Assembly: GCA_947053345.1 (NCBI GenBank)
Contig: CAMRSM010000003.1
Location: 62,001-126,000, forward strand
Direction: 5' to 3'
DNA length: 64,000 nucleotides
DNA from: an uncultured Lachnospiraceae bacterium
GTDB taxonomy: Bacteria > Bacillota > Clostridia > Lachnospirales > Lachnospiraceae
Shown: one piece after another, positions 24,939 to 33,024 of the stretch
How the letters are laid out: the number at the start of each line of letters is the position of its first letter
Position numbering within the stretch: the stretch's first letter is position 1
The notes under the pieces: model-generated
Told to the model about the DNA's origin: nothing
The model's input: the letters and a program-made list of their open reading frames with translations, nothing else
Database searches by the model: none
Translations under genes and position numbers: made by a program

Positions 24939-25427
24939 TTACACAAAAAATATCCATACCGCAAAAAACCCGAATACACCGCCAAAAAGCACGTCCCTCA
25001 CATGGTGTACCCCCGCGAGCACACGGCTTGCCGCGACCAGAACCGCCACGGCAGAAAACAGAATGCCGCCGGGCATCCACACCGCCATCCACACCGCCGC
25101 GATCATGCCGGCGCTTGCCGCGTGGCGGCTCGGAAACGAATGTCCCTTCTTATCTTTCGCGATCAGCGGCAGGATGCCCCCTCTCTCGTACGGGCGCGGG
25201 AAATCCGCAATATGCCGGAACGCCGAGACGAAGAAAAACATCGCCGCCGGCACAAGAACCGCGCGCAGGAACAGTTCCCTCCTGCTCAAAAAACAGACCA
25301 GAAGGCAGACCGGATACCCCGCCGCCACAACAAGGGGAAGCCCCCGGTAAGCCGCCCGCAAAAACATCATACGCCATTCCTTCTCCAGAAACCAAGTCCT
25401 GATTTTTTCGTAGCTTCCGACCCTCAT
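24939..25427 (-). CDS. PAP2-family phosphatase
   Basis: 162 aa from ATG 25427 (GGGGGAG upstream; the frame extends 12 codons further). Several membrane segments carry the three PAP2 motifs: RHIADFPRPYE, SFPSRHAAS, and SRVLAGVHHVRDV. Such enzymes dephosphorylate lipid phosphates (phosphatidate, undecaprenyl diphosphate) or related substrates at the membrane. In its last motif SRxxxxxHxxxD is intact. Placed 60 bp after pncC and directly before the pspA promoter. Substrate not determinable. Confidence 0.88.
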   Translation of the reverse strand: MRVGSYEKIRTWFLEKEWRMMFLRAAYRGLPLVVAAGYPVCLLVCFLSRRELFLRAVLVPAAMFFFVSAFRHIADFPRPYERGGILPLIAKDKKGHSFPSRHAASAGMIAAVWMAVWMPGGILFSAVAVLVAASRVLAGVHHVRDVLFGGVFGFFAVWIFFV

Positions 25428-25487
25428 CGTGCTCCCCCGTCCATTTCCGGCAAAACACCGCATCCCGTAAAACGCAGCGTCCGCACC

Positions 25488-25958
25488 TTAATCTGCCAGC
25501 AGTTCCTCCAGCGTGCGGTAAACATATTCCACGCTCGCGCGCCGCACGGCATTCCTTCCTGCCGCACCGAACTGCACCGTCCTCACCGTCAGCCGTCCAT
25601 CCACAAAAAAGCCGAAGCAGACCATGCCGACCGGCTTGTCGGGCGTGCCCCCGCCAGGTCCCGCTATCCCTGAGATCCCGACACCGACATCTGCCGCATT
25701 TGCCCTAGCCACACCCACAGCCATCTGCCCTGCCACTTCCTCGCTCACGACACCCTGGCGCTCGATGCTTTCCTGCATGACTCCGAGATACTTTATCTTC
25801 GCCCCGTTCGCGTACGTTACAATACTCGCATCCAGCACCGCCGAGGCATTGGGAACATCGACGAGTGCCGCTGCCGCAAGCCCCCCCGTACAGGACTCTG
25901 CAAACGCAATCTTCCAACCTTTTCCCATCAGCAAGTCAACCGTTTTTTCCGCCAGCAT
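25488..25958 (-). CDS. pncC: Nicotinamide-nucleotide amidase (CinA C-terminal domain)
   Basis: 156 aa. Starts LAEKTVDLLMGKGWKIAFAE then SCTGG, the nucleophile-containing motif of the CinA C-terminal/PncC family, followed by VLDASIVTYANGAKIKYLGV and GISGIAGPGGGTPDKPVGMV. It deamidates NMN in pyridine nucleotide recycling. Only this domain is present, with no N-terminal MoaB-like domain, as in stand-alone PncC. The open frame extends 40 codons upstream, but the canonical start and AAAGGGG site favour 25958. Cytoplasmic. Confidence 0.9.
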   Translation of the reverse strand: MLAEKTVDLLMGKGWKIAFAESCTGGLAAAALVDVPNASAVLDASIVTYANGAKIKYLGVMQESIERQGVVSEEVAGQMAVGVARANAADVGVGISGIAGPGGGTPDKPVGMVCFGFFVDGRLTVRTVQFGAAGRNAVRRASVEYVYRTLEELLAD

Positions 25959-25991
25959 TCCGCCAGACACCCCTTTCCATGCTTTTTTGTT

Positions 25992-26020
25992 AGTATAACG
26001 TATCCGCGCGAGAATATCAA
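25992..26020 (-). promoter_or_regulatory. Promoter of pncC
   Basis: TTGATA (26020-26015), 17 bp, TATACT (25997-25992) on the minus strand. Its -35 box lies one base from the -35 box of the opposite promoter at 26022, so the two polymerases compete for space. Confidence 0.65.
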
Positions 26021-26021
26021 C

Positions 26022-26050
26022 TTGAGTTTTTGGCAGAGAAATGGTATAAT
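26022..26050 (+). promoter_or_regulatory. Promoter of the hybrid kinase operon
   Basis: TTGAGT (26022-26027), 17 bp, TATAAT (26045-26050), about 100 bp upstream of the kinase ATG. A second -10-like TATAAT occurs in the leader near 26084. Confidence 0.65.
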
Positions 26051-26148
26051 TACTTTGCCGTAACCCACAAAAGAGCATAGTATATAATGAAATAGATAGA
26101 ATAATGAGAAATCCCGGATTGCCGGTTTCATGTTTAGGAGGATTTGTT

Positions 26149-28110
26149 ATGAGGAACTACGAGGAATTCCAAAAAATGTTTGATCATGGTACACAGGGTT
26201 ATCTTGTCACATCTCTGCCCTTTTCCTCAAGCTCTGTCATTTTTTATGTAAATCCGGCAGCCGGGGAGATGCTCGGTTTCCCGTGCAGCGAGCTTTGCGG
26301 GCGGACCTTGTCCTCCCTCTTTCCGGTTCTGTGTTCCCAGACCGCCGGGATGAACGTCGGACCGTTTTACCATACAGCGGGCAACCGGCTTTTGCGCCTG
26401 TTTGCCTCCCCGTTCGGGGAAGATGCATGCCTGTGCTTCCTGCTTGACCAAAATGCGGCGGAACAGGAAGCGGCGGATAATCTCGCAGAATACCAGATCC
26501 GTATGAGCGAGGCACTTGATGCCGCCAATGCGGCAAATCAGGCAAAAACAAATTTTCTTTCCGAAATGTCACATGACATCCGCACCCCGATGAACGCGAT
26601 CATCGGCATGACGGATATCGCACTCAACTATTCGGATGATCCCGCACGCGTGGAGGACTGCCTGAAAAAGATACGCACGGCTTCAGGGCATCTGATGGAA
26701 CTGATCAATGAGGTACTTGACATGTCCCGCATCGAGAGCGGCAAGGTCGTCCTCAATGAAGAACATATGCAGCTTGCCGACCAGATCCACGAAATTCTCG
26801 TGATCATCCGCCCTCAGATTGCCGCCAAAAAACAGACTTTCCATCTGGATCTCGACTCCATCCACCACGAAAACCTGATCGCGGATTCCACAAGGATCCG
26901 GCAGATCTTTTTAAATATACTCTCCAACGCCGTAAAATATACGCCGGAGGGCGGTGATATCCGTATGACGCTGCGGCAGGAGCAGCTGGCCGACTCCCGC
27001 GTACTTCTCACCTTCACGGTAAAAGACAACGGGATCGGTATGACCAATGAATTCATGGAAAACATTTTCCAGCCGTTTGAGCGTGAATCTTCAAGCACCA
27101 TCAGCCGGATCGAGGGAACCGGCCTTGGCATGACAATCACAAAAAAATTGATCGAGATGATGGGCGGAACGATCACAGTGACAAGTGAACTGCACAGAGG
27201 TTCCACATTTACCGTCGCGATCCCGTTCCGGCTTTCCGAGGCGGATACCTCATTTCTGTCCACCCTTTCCGGCAGGCATGTCCTCGTGATCCTGGGCGAC
27301 GACAACAAGCTTGGCGAACTGCCGCAGCTGCTTGGCGAACTTGGCATCACCTGCGATGTCGCTGCGGACGGGAACCAGGCAATCAACGCCATCAACGATG
27401 CCGATATTTCCGGGGCGGAATACTTTGCCCTCCTGACTGCCGACCATCTTGCGGATATTGACATTTCCCAGCTTCTTCCGGATATCCGCGCGCGCAAAGG
27501 CGGGGATTTCCCGATCCTTATGTTGTCCGAGAACAGCTGGTCCGAGCTTGAATACCTCATGACCCGCATCGGCGTGAGCGCCTTCATCCCGCTCCCGCTT
27601 TTTAAAAGCCGTCTGGCGGAAGCCCTCTACCCGTTTACACAGGAAGGGAATCGGGAGGCCGAAGCAGAGAGCCGAAACGAGGTCGCCGATTATTCCTCAA
27701 AGCATCTGCTGCTTGTTGAGGACAACATGCTCAACCTTGAGATTGCCAAGGAGATCCTCTCCATGACCAGTATCCAGATTGACACTGCCACAAACGGCGA
27801 GGAGGCAGTTGCCGCTTTCCTCGGTAAACCACTGTTTTATTACGACCTTATCCTGATGGATATCAAGATGCCCGTCATGGACGGCCTTGAAGCGACAAAG
27901 CATATCCGTGCCCTTTCCCGCGCCGATGCCGCACAGGTACCGATCGTTGCCATGACCGCAAACGCCTTTGAGGAAGACCGGCAGATCTCGCTGAATGCCG
28001 GCATGAATGCCCACATCACAAAACCGCTCGATGTCGAGCAGGTGTTGGGCTGCCTCGACCGGCTGAGGCGGGAAAAAGAAACCCACTCCGCGGCAGGTTC
28101 GGGAAAGTGA
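26149..28110 (+). CDS. Hybrid sensor histidine kinase / response regulator
   Basis: 653 aa, no membrane segments, so a cytoplasmic sensor. N-terminal PAS-like region (about 5-105), HisKA with the phospho-acceptor H142 (FLSEMSHDIRTPMNAIIGM), HATPase with N260 (FLNILSNAVKYTPEGG), G1 DNGIGM and G2 EGTGLGMTI, a degenerate receiver-like middle region (about 375-490), and a C-terminal receiver with HLLLVEDNMLNLEIA and D571 in LILMDIKMPVMDG. AGGAGG lies 8 nt before the chosen ATG; the frame extends 15 codons upstream. It is followed by an HD-GYP protein and a sugar transporter on the same strand, and may control them. Signal unknown. Confidence 0.93.
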   Translation: MRNYEEFQKMFDHGTQGYLVTSLPFSSSSVIFYVNPAAGEMLGFPCSELCGRTLSSLFPVLCSQTAGMNVGPFYHTAGNRLLRLFASPFGEDACLCFLLDQNAAEQEAADNLAEYQIRMSEALDAANAANQAKTNFLSEMSHDIRTPMNAIIGMTDIALNYSDDPARVEDCLKKIRTASGHLMELINEVLDMSRIESGKVVLNEEHMQLADQIHEILVIIRPQIAAKKQTFHLDLDSIHHENLIADSTRIRQIFLNILSNAVKYTPEGGDIRMTLRQEQLADSRVLLTFTVKDNGIGMTNEFMENIFQPFERESSSTISRIEGTGLGMTITKKLIEMMGGTITVTSELHRGSTFTVAIPFRLSEADTSFLSTLSGRHVLVILGDDNKLGELPQLLGELGITCDVAADGNQAINAINDADISGAEYFALLTADHLADIDISQLLPDIRARKGGDFPILMLSENSWSELEYLMTRIGVSAFIPLPLFKSRLAEALYPFTQEGNREAEAESRNEVADYSSKHLLLVEDNMLNLEIAKEILSMTSIQIDTATNGEEAVAAFLGKPLFYYDLILMDIKMPVMDGLEATKHIRALSRADAAQVPIVAMTANAFEEDRQISLNAGMNAHITKPLDVEQVLGCLDRLRREKETHSAAGSGK

Positions 28111-28164
28111 CATCTTTGCGCGCGAGGATCAATATACCGCCCCTGCGGCGGGATGGGAGGAATC

Positions 28165-30003
28165 ATGAACAAATACGAGACAACCTATCTCGATAACACG
28201 GAAAAAATCATGGAGCTCGTCTCCGTACAACCCACCGCCTCCGACAGCGCCGAAGCTTTTTATGCGCTCTGTAAGGAACGCACCTTCGCACTGCGCCCGC
28301 TGATTGCGGAGAACATGTCCGTACTGCGCGATTTTTTGATTCCTCTCTTGGACGATATTCTGGCTGCTTCCCCGGAAACGGTGGCGGAACTCACCGAATT
28401 TGACGATGCACTGTCCGCACTTACAAAGCAGGCCGACAACGGGATACACTACCAGATCAATTCCGCCCTTGTTATTTATGCGCGCCACAAAAAGAACCGT
28501 GAACTTCTGATCCGCTCCCTCTACCACAGCGGTATGGCACTATGGTACTATAACAATATCATGCGGATGACCGACCCCTCGAAATTCCAATGGAAGATGC
28601 GCCTGCTTTTCGGCGAGGCGGCAAGCTATATCCGCCAGTATGACGAAATCGAGGATGAACAGACGCGCGGCTATATCCACCGCTCCATGAGCAACCTTGC
28701 ACTCAGCTACAACTCGTTCACGGAAGCGGAACCGAAATTTGCCGTGCTGCGCCGTGCCCTCAATATTTTGCAGGATCCGGTCTTCCATCAAAAAACCCCT
28801 TCCTTGCCGTGGAAGCTCTACATCACCAAAACACATCAGGAACGCACCACCCTGCTCGGCTACCTGCGCCACGAAAATGCCTCTCTCACACAGCTGCAAG
28901 AAGTGATGGAGTCCGCCGAATATGTGCACCACGAGCAGCTTATGACTGCCCAGAAAAAAAATATCCCGATGCAGCCGCAATGGCTCTACGCCTATTATGC
29001 CGCCTGCTACCACTGCGGCTTCCATACCCTTGCGCAGCTCTTTGAGAATCTGGAGCAGCTTTATATCTCCGCCTCCCAGACGGATTACTCGCAGCAGGGA
29101 ATGTACACGAACCTCTTTCTGCCCGCCATGTACACCGAGTACGTGCACAAGGATGAGAGCCATATCACAAACAAAGCTCCGATCATGCAGATGATCTACC
29201 AGCGCGCCCTCCAGTATGTCCGCAACGCCCCTGCCGGGACGAATACCGAATTCCTTTATTCCTACCTGAGGGCGCTGATGTTCAATTTTATTGAATACCC
29301 GCACGGGATCTCCCTGAAAGAATTTGCCTACGAATTTATTATGGGGCGGCACCTTGGTACATGTGTGCACTCCATTGCGACCGCAAAGCTGGCTGTCCTC
29401 CTGCTTGACAGCCTCCTTGCCAGACAGCCGGAAGCTCTTTTGGGACTTTCCGGTTTCCGGACGGTGGACGAACTTACTTCCCACCGGGAGGAACTTGCCG
29501 CATATATTTATGACTGCGGTATCTTCCACGACATCGGAAAACTCTTCTTCCTGCAGCTCTTCACCCTGCCGAACCGGCAGTGGCTCTCCCTGGAGGTGGA
29601 GATGTGCGAGTCGCACGCCATCCAGGGCTACCGGCTGCTGTGTAATTCCCCTTCAACGAAAATGTTTGCATCGGCCGCCTTCGGCCACCACCGCCATTAT
29701 GACGGCAAGGGCGGCTACCCGAAGGAATTTTCGCGGGAAGAATGCGGCGATCCCGCCTCCGTTGACATCATCGCTGCCGCGGACTTTATAGAATACCGCG
29801 GGAATGATACCGGCAACGCGTTCCGCGAGGCAAATTCCCTCGAGCACATCTTCGCACAGTTAAAAGAAGGGCGCGGTACCCGCTTCTCACCCGCCGTCGT
29901 GGATGCCGTGCTCGGCATAAAAGATGAGGTCGCCGACTTCCTTTTGCACGTGCGGCCGGAAGCTTACCGGATAGCGTACGAATACGGCATGAAAGATAAA
30001 TAA
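28165..30003 (+). CDS. HD-GYP domain protein with helical N-terminal half
   Basis: 612 aa. Residues 1-360 are alpha-helical and TPR-like with no membrane segment. The C-terminal third is an HD domain of HD-GYP type: H455-D456 in IFHDIGKL, FGHHRHYDGKGGYP near 508-519 (HHxxxDGxGYP), and IIAAADFIEYR. This group often hydrolyses cyclic di-GMP, here perhaps in response to the upstream kinase. The standard GYP signature is nearly intact (GGYP). GGGAGGAATC precedes the ATG at 28165; the frame begins four codons earlier. It lies 54 bp after the kinase and 16 bp before the ABC gene, so one transcript is likely. Confidence 0.85.
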   Translation: MNKYETTYLDNTEKIMELVSVQPTASDSAEAFYALCKERTFALRPLIAENMSVLRDFLIPLLDDILAASPETVAELTEFDDALSALTKQADNGIHYQINSALVIYARHKKNRELLIRSLYHSGMALWYYNNIMRMTDPSKFQWKMRLLFGEAASYIRQYDEIEDEQTRGYIHRSMSNLALSYNSFTEAEPKFAVLRRALNILQDPVFHQKTPSLPWKLYITKTHQERTTLLGYLRHENASLTQLQEVMESAEYVHHEQLMTAQKKNIPMQPQWLYAYYAACYHCGFHTLAQLFENLEQLYISASQTDYSQQGMYTNLFLPAMYTEYVHKDESHITNKAPIMQMIYQRALQYVRNAPAGTNTEFLYSYLRALMFNFIEYPHGISLKEFAYEFIMGRHLGTCVHSIATAKLAVLLLDSLLARQPEALLGLSGFRTVDELTSHREELAAYIYDCGIFHDIGKLFFLQLFTLPNRQWLSLEVEMCESHAIQGYRLLCNSPSTKMFASAAFGHHRHYDGKGGYPKEFSREECGDPASVDIIAAADFIEYRGNDTGNAFREANSLEHIFAQLKEGRGTRFSPAVVDAVLGIKDEVADFLLHVRPEAYRIAYEYGMKDK

Positions 30004-30019
30004 ACTATGGAGGTTTCCC

Positions 30020-31138
30020 ATGAAAATCGTATTGCAGCACCTTACCAAGAAATTCCCGAGCCGCAGTAAAAAATCCCGCGAGGAAGTCATTGCCGTAAAC
30101 GATTTCACCTTTGAGATCCCGGACGGCAAGCTTGTCGGTCTGCTCGGCCCTTCCGGCTGCGGCAAGAGCACGACCCTGAATCTGATCTGCGGACTGCTCA
30201 CCCCGACAGACGGGCAGATTTTTTTCGGGGAAGATGATGTCACGAAACTCGCACCGGAAAACCGCGGGGTCGGGCTGGTATTCCAGAATTACGCGCTCTA
30301 CCCACATTTAACGGTCTTAAAAAATATCATGTTTCCGCTTGAGAATTTAAGGGGTACACAAAAGCTCACGAAGGACGAAATGCAGCGGCGTGCCCTCGAG
30401 GCGGCAAAACTCGTCCAGATTGAGGGGCTGATGGACCGCAAACCAGGGGAGCTCTCCGGAGGCCAGCAGCAGCGCGTCGCCATCGCCCGCGCGCTTGTAA
30501 AAATGCCGCGCGTCCTTCTGCTCGATGAACCGCTCTCCAACCTCGACGCGCGCCTGCGCTTACAGACCCGCGAGGAAATCCGCCGCATCCAGCGGGAGAC
30601 GCAGATCACCACGGTGTTCGTCACACATGACCAAGACGAGGCCATGAGCATTTCTGACCTGATCGTTGTCATGAAGGACGGTATCATACAGCAGATCGGC
30701 GCACCGCAGGAAGTCTACGACAACCCGGCGAACCTTTTCGTCGCGAAATTCCTCGGCACCCCTCCGATCAATCTGTTTGACGGCAAGGTAGAAAACGGCA
30801 TGCTCTGCATCGGGAACGATGCCGTACTCCCCGCCGACGGTGCCGCGGAGGGCGAGGTGACGGTCGCCATCCGCCCGGAGGGCTTTCTCTTAAAAGAAGA
30901 TGGACCCATGCACTGCGTCCTTGTGCGCCTCGAAGTCATGGGGCGCGATGTCAGCATCGTCTCCACCCACGCCTGCAGCGAGGGGGAGAACATCCGCTCG
31001 ATCATCAACACGGAAAATACGCTGGATCTGAACAGCAAGATCGTCCGCTTCGCGCTTAAGCCGCAAAAAGTATTTTTGTTCCACAAAGAAACAGGTGAGC
31101 GCATTTACATGCAAAAACATCCGGGCAACGCAGATTAG
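30020..31138 (+). CDS. Carbohydrate ABC transporter ATP-binding protein (MsmK/UgpC type)
   Basis: 372 aa. Walker A GPSGCGKST (about residues 42-50), Q-loop GLVFQNYALYPHLTV, signature LSGGQQQRVAIARAL, Walker B VLLLDEPLSNLD, and switch VFVTHDQDEAMS. The C-terminal TOBE-like domain (about 280-360) is typical of sugar importers with one shared ATPase. It energises import by the permeases at 31222 and 32127. GGAGGTTTCCC precedes the ATG. It lies between the HD-GYP gene and the permeases; a candidate cre site follows. Confidence 0.93.
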   Translation: MKIVLQHLTKKFPSRSKKSREEVIAVNDFTFEIPDGKLVGLLGPSGCGKSTTLNLICGLLTPTDGQIFFGEDDVTKLAPENRGVGLVFQNYALYPHLTVLKNIMFPLENLRGTQKLTKDEMQRRALEAAKLVQIEGLMDRKPGELSGGQQQRVAIARALVKMPRVLLLDEPLSNLDARLRLQTREEIRRIQRETQITTVFVTHDQDEAMSISDLIVVMKDGIIQQIGAPQEVYDNPANLFVAKFLGTPPINLFDGKVENGMLCIGNDAVLPADGAAEGEVTVAIRPEGFLLKEDGPMHCVLVRLEVMGRDVSIVSTHACSEGENIRSIINTENTLDLNSKIVRFALKPQKVFLFHKETGERIYMQKHPGNAD

Positions 31139-31165
31139 ATCTTAGTGAAAAAATCATACAAATCA

Positions 31166-31179
31166 GGAAAACGCTTTCA
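31166..31179 (+). promoter_or_regulatory. Candidate CcpA cre site
   Basis: GGAAAACGCTTTCA matches the catabolite-response consensus TGAAAACGCTTTCA at 13 of 14 positions. It lies in the 83-bp gap between the ATPase and first permease genes, suggesting glucose repression of the transporter. Functional binding is untested. Confidence 0.5.
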
Positions 31180-31221
31180 TCCGCATTTTCCTACCATAAA
31201 AAGAAACGAGGTTCCCTCCAT

Positions 31222-32118
31222 ATGGAAAAACGAACTATGAAAGCCTGGCTGTACCTGCTGCCCGCCATCCTTTTCCTTGGGGTGTTCATGGTCTACCCCC
31301 TGGTTGACGTACTGATCTATTCGTTCGAGGAAGGTTACAATTCGGCATCCCAGAGCTTTTTTGGTGTCGGCGGCTACAATTATTCGTATGTGCTGCACGA
31401 CCCGTATTTTCTGCAGGCACTGAAAAATACCTTTCTGCTCGTCGTCATCACGGTTCCTGCCTCAACGGCGCTCGCGCTGCTTGTCTCAGTAGGCTTAAGC
31501 TCCATCAAGCCCCTGCGCGACCTGTTCCAGACGATATATTTCCTGCCTTACGTCACAAATACCCTGGCGGTCGGTCTCGTCTTTATGATCCTGTTCAAAA
31601 AGACAGCGTACTCGGACGGCCTGATCAATCTGTTCCTCCACTGGTTCGGTTCCCCGTCCATCGACTTTATCGAGGGGCCATACTGGGCAAAAATGTTTGT
31701 GCTCTGCTTCTACACAATCTGGGTCGTACTGCCGTTTAAAATCCTGATTCTGACAAGCGCGCTCGCTTCCGTCAACCAGGATTATTACAATGCTGCACGT
31801 GTGGACGGCACACGGCGCGGGCGCATTTTCCGGCGCATCACGCTCCCGATGATCTCACCGATGATATTCTATCTTGTTATCACCGGTTTTATCGGCGCTT
31901 TCAAGGCGTACAGCGATGCCGTCGCCCTCTTTGGCACGGACTTGAACGCGGCGGGTATGAACACGATCGTCGGCTACGTCTACGACATGCTCTACGGCGA
32001 TTCCGGCGGCTACCCGTCCTACGCGTCTGCCGCCGCGATCCTCCTGTTTGCCATCGTCCTGACAATCACCTGCATTAACCTGCTTGTAAGCAAAAAACAT
32101 GTACATTATTCGAAATGA
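31222..32118 (+). CDS. Sugar ABC transporter permease (UgpA/LacF type)
   Basis: 298 aa with six predicted membrane segments, starting AWLYLLPAILFLGVFMVYPL and ending VLTITCINLLVSKKH. The EAA-loop-like segment is YYNAARVDGTRRGRIFRRIT then LPMISP, the coupling site to the ATPase. It forms a heterodimer with the next gene's product. GAGG lies upstream of the ATG. Preceded by the cre-like site; the next permease starts 8 bp after its stop. Confidence 0.92.
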   Translation: MEKRTMKAWLYLLPAILFLGVFMVYPLVDVLIYSFEEGYNSASQSFFGVGGYNYSYVLHDPYFLQALKNTFLLVVITVPASTALALLVSVGLSSIKPLRDLFQTIYFLPYVTNTLAVGLVFMILFKKTAYSDGLINLFLHWFGSPSIDFIEGPYWAKMFVLCFYTIWVVLPFKILILTSALASVNQDYYNAARVDGTRRGRIFRRITLPMISPMIFYLVITGFIGAFKAYSDAVALFGTDLNAAGMNTIVGYVYDMLYGDSGGYPSYASAAAILLFAIVLTITCINLLVSKKHVHYSK

Positions 32119-32126
32119 GGAGCCGC

Positions 32127-33002
32127 ATGCAAGACCAAATGGATTACCAAAAAATCGGAAAATCGGCGAAAGCCCGCAGGATACTCCGCAATATCTTTGT
32201 TTACACAATGCTCACTTTCTGGGCACTGATCGTGCTGTTCCCGTTTTACTGGATGGTACTCACCTCCGTAAAAAGCTACAGCACCTACAACGCGGAGTAC
32301 ATCCCAAAATTCTTCACCCTGGCACCGACCCTTGCCAACTACGCGGATGCTTTTACATCCGTCTCCCTCGGCAGGTATCTGCTGAACACACTGCTCTTTA
32401 CGGTGGTCACGACCGCGCTCATGCTTTTTGTGACCACGCTTGCCGCCTTCGCGTTCGCACGTCTGGAGTTTCGCGGCAAAAATCTTATATTTACCCTGTT
32501 CCTCGCACTGATGATGATTCCGAACGAACTTGTCATCATCACGAATTTCGTGACCGTGACCAATGCAGACCTTCGCAACACCTTTACCGGGCTGATCCTG
32601 CCGTCCGTCACATCCGTTTTCTACATCTACCTCCTGCGGGAAAACTTTGCGCAGATACCGGATACGCTCTACTATGCCGCAAAGGTGGACGGCACTTCCG
32701 ACCTGCGCTACCTGCGACGCGTCATGCTGCCAATCTGCCGCCCGACACTCATCACCATCGGCATCCTAAAAATCATCGAATGCTGGAATTCCTATGTCTG
32801 GCCGCGTCTGATCACGGACGATGCAGATTATTACCTCGTCTCCAACGGCATTCAGGAAATCCGCGAAAACGGGTTTGGGCGTGAAAATATCCCCGCCATG
32901 ATGGCGGCGGTCGTCGTGATCTCCCTGCCGCTCATCGTGCTTTTCCTGATTTTCCGGAAAAAAGTCATGGAAGGTGTGTCACGCGGGGGCATGAAGGGTT
33001 AG
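32127..33002 (+). CDS. Sugar ABC transporter permease (UgpE/LacG type)
   Basis: 291 aa, six membrane segments (ALIVLFPFYWMVLTSVK near the start, AVVVISLPLIVLFLIF near the end) and an EAA loop (YYAAKVDGTSDLRYLRRVML). It completes the transmembrane channel with the 31222 product. ATG at 32127 follows GAGGAGCCGC; an in-frame ATG at 32115 overlaps the previous stop but lacks a ribosome-binding site. Followed by the solute-binding protein gene 22 bp later. Confidence 0.92.
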   Translation: MQDQMDYQKIGKSAKARRILRNIFVYTMLTFWALIVLFPFYWMVLTSVKSYSTYNAEYIPKFFTLAPTLANYADAFTSVSLGRYLLNTLLFTVVTTALMLFVTTLAAFAFARLEFRGKNLIFTLFLALMMIPNELVIITNFVTVTNADLRNTFTGLILPSVTSVFYIYLLRENFAQIPDTLYYAAKVDGTSDLRYLRRVMLPICRPTLITIGILKIIECWNSYVWPRLITDDADYYLVSNGIQEIRENGFGRENIPAMMAAVVVISLPLIVLFLIFRKKVMEGVSRGGMKG

Positions 33003-33024
33003 TATTGGGAAAGAGGAGGCTTTT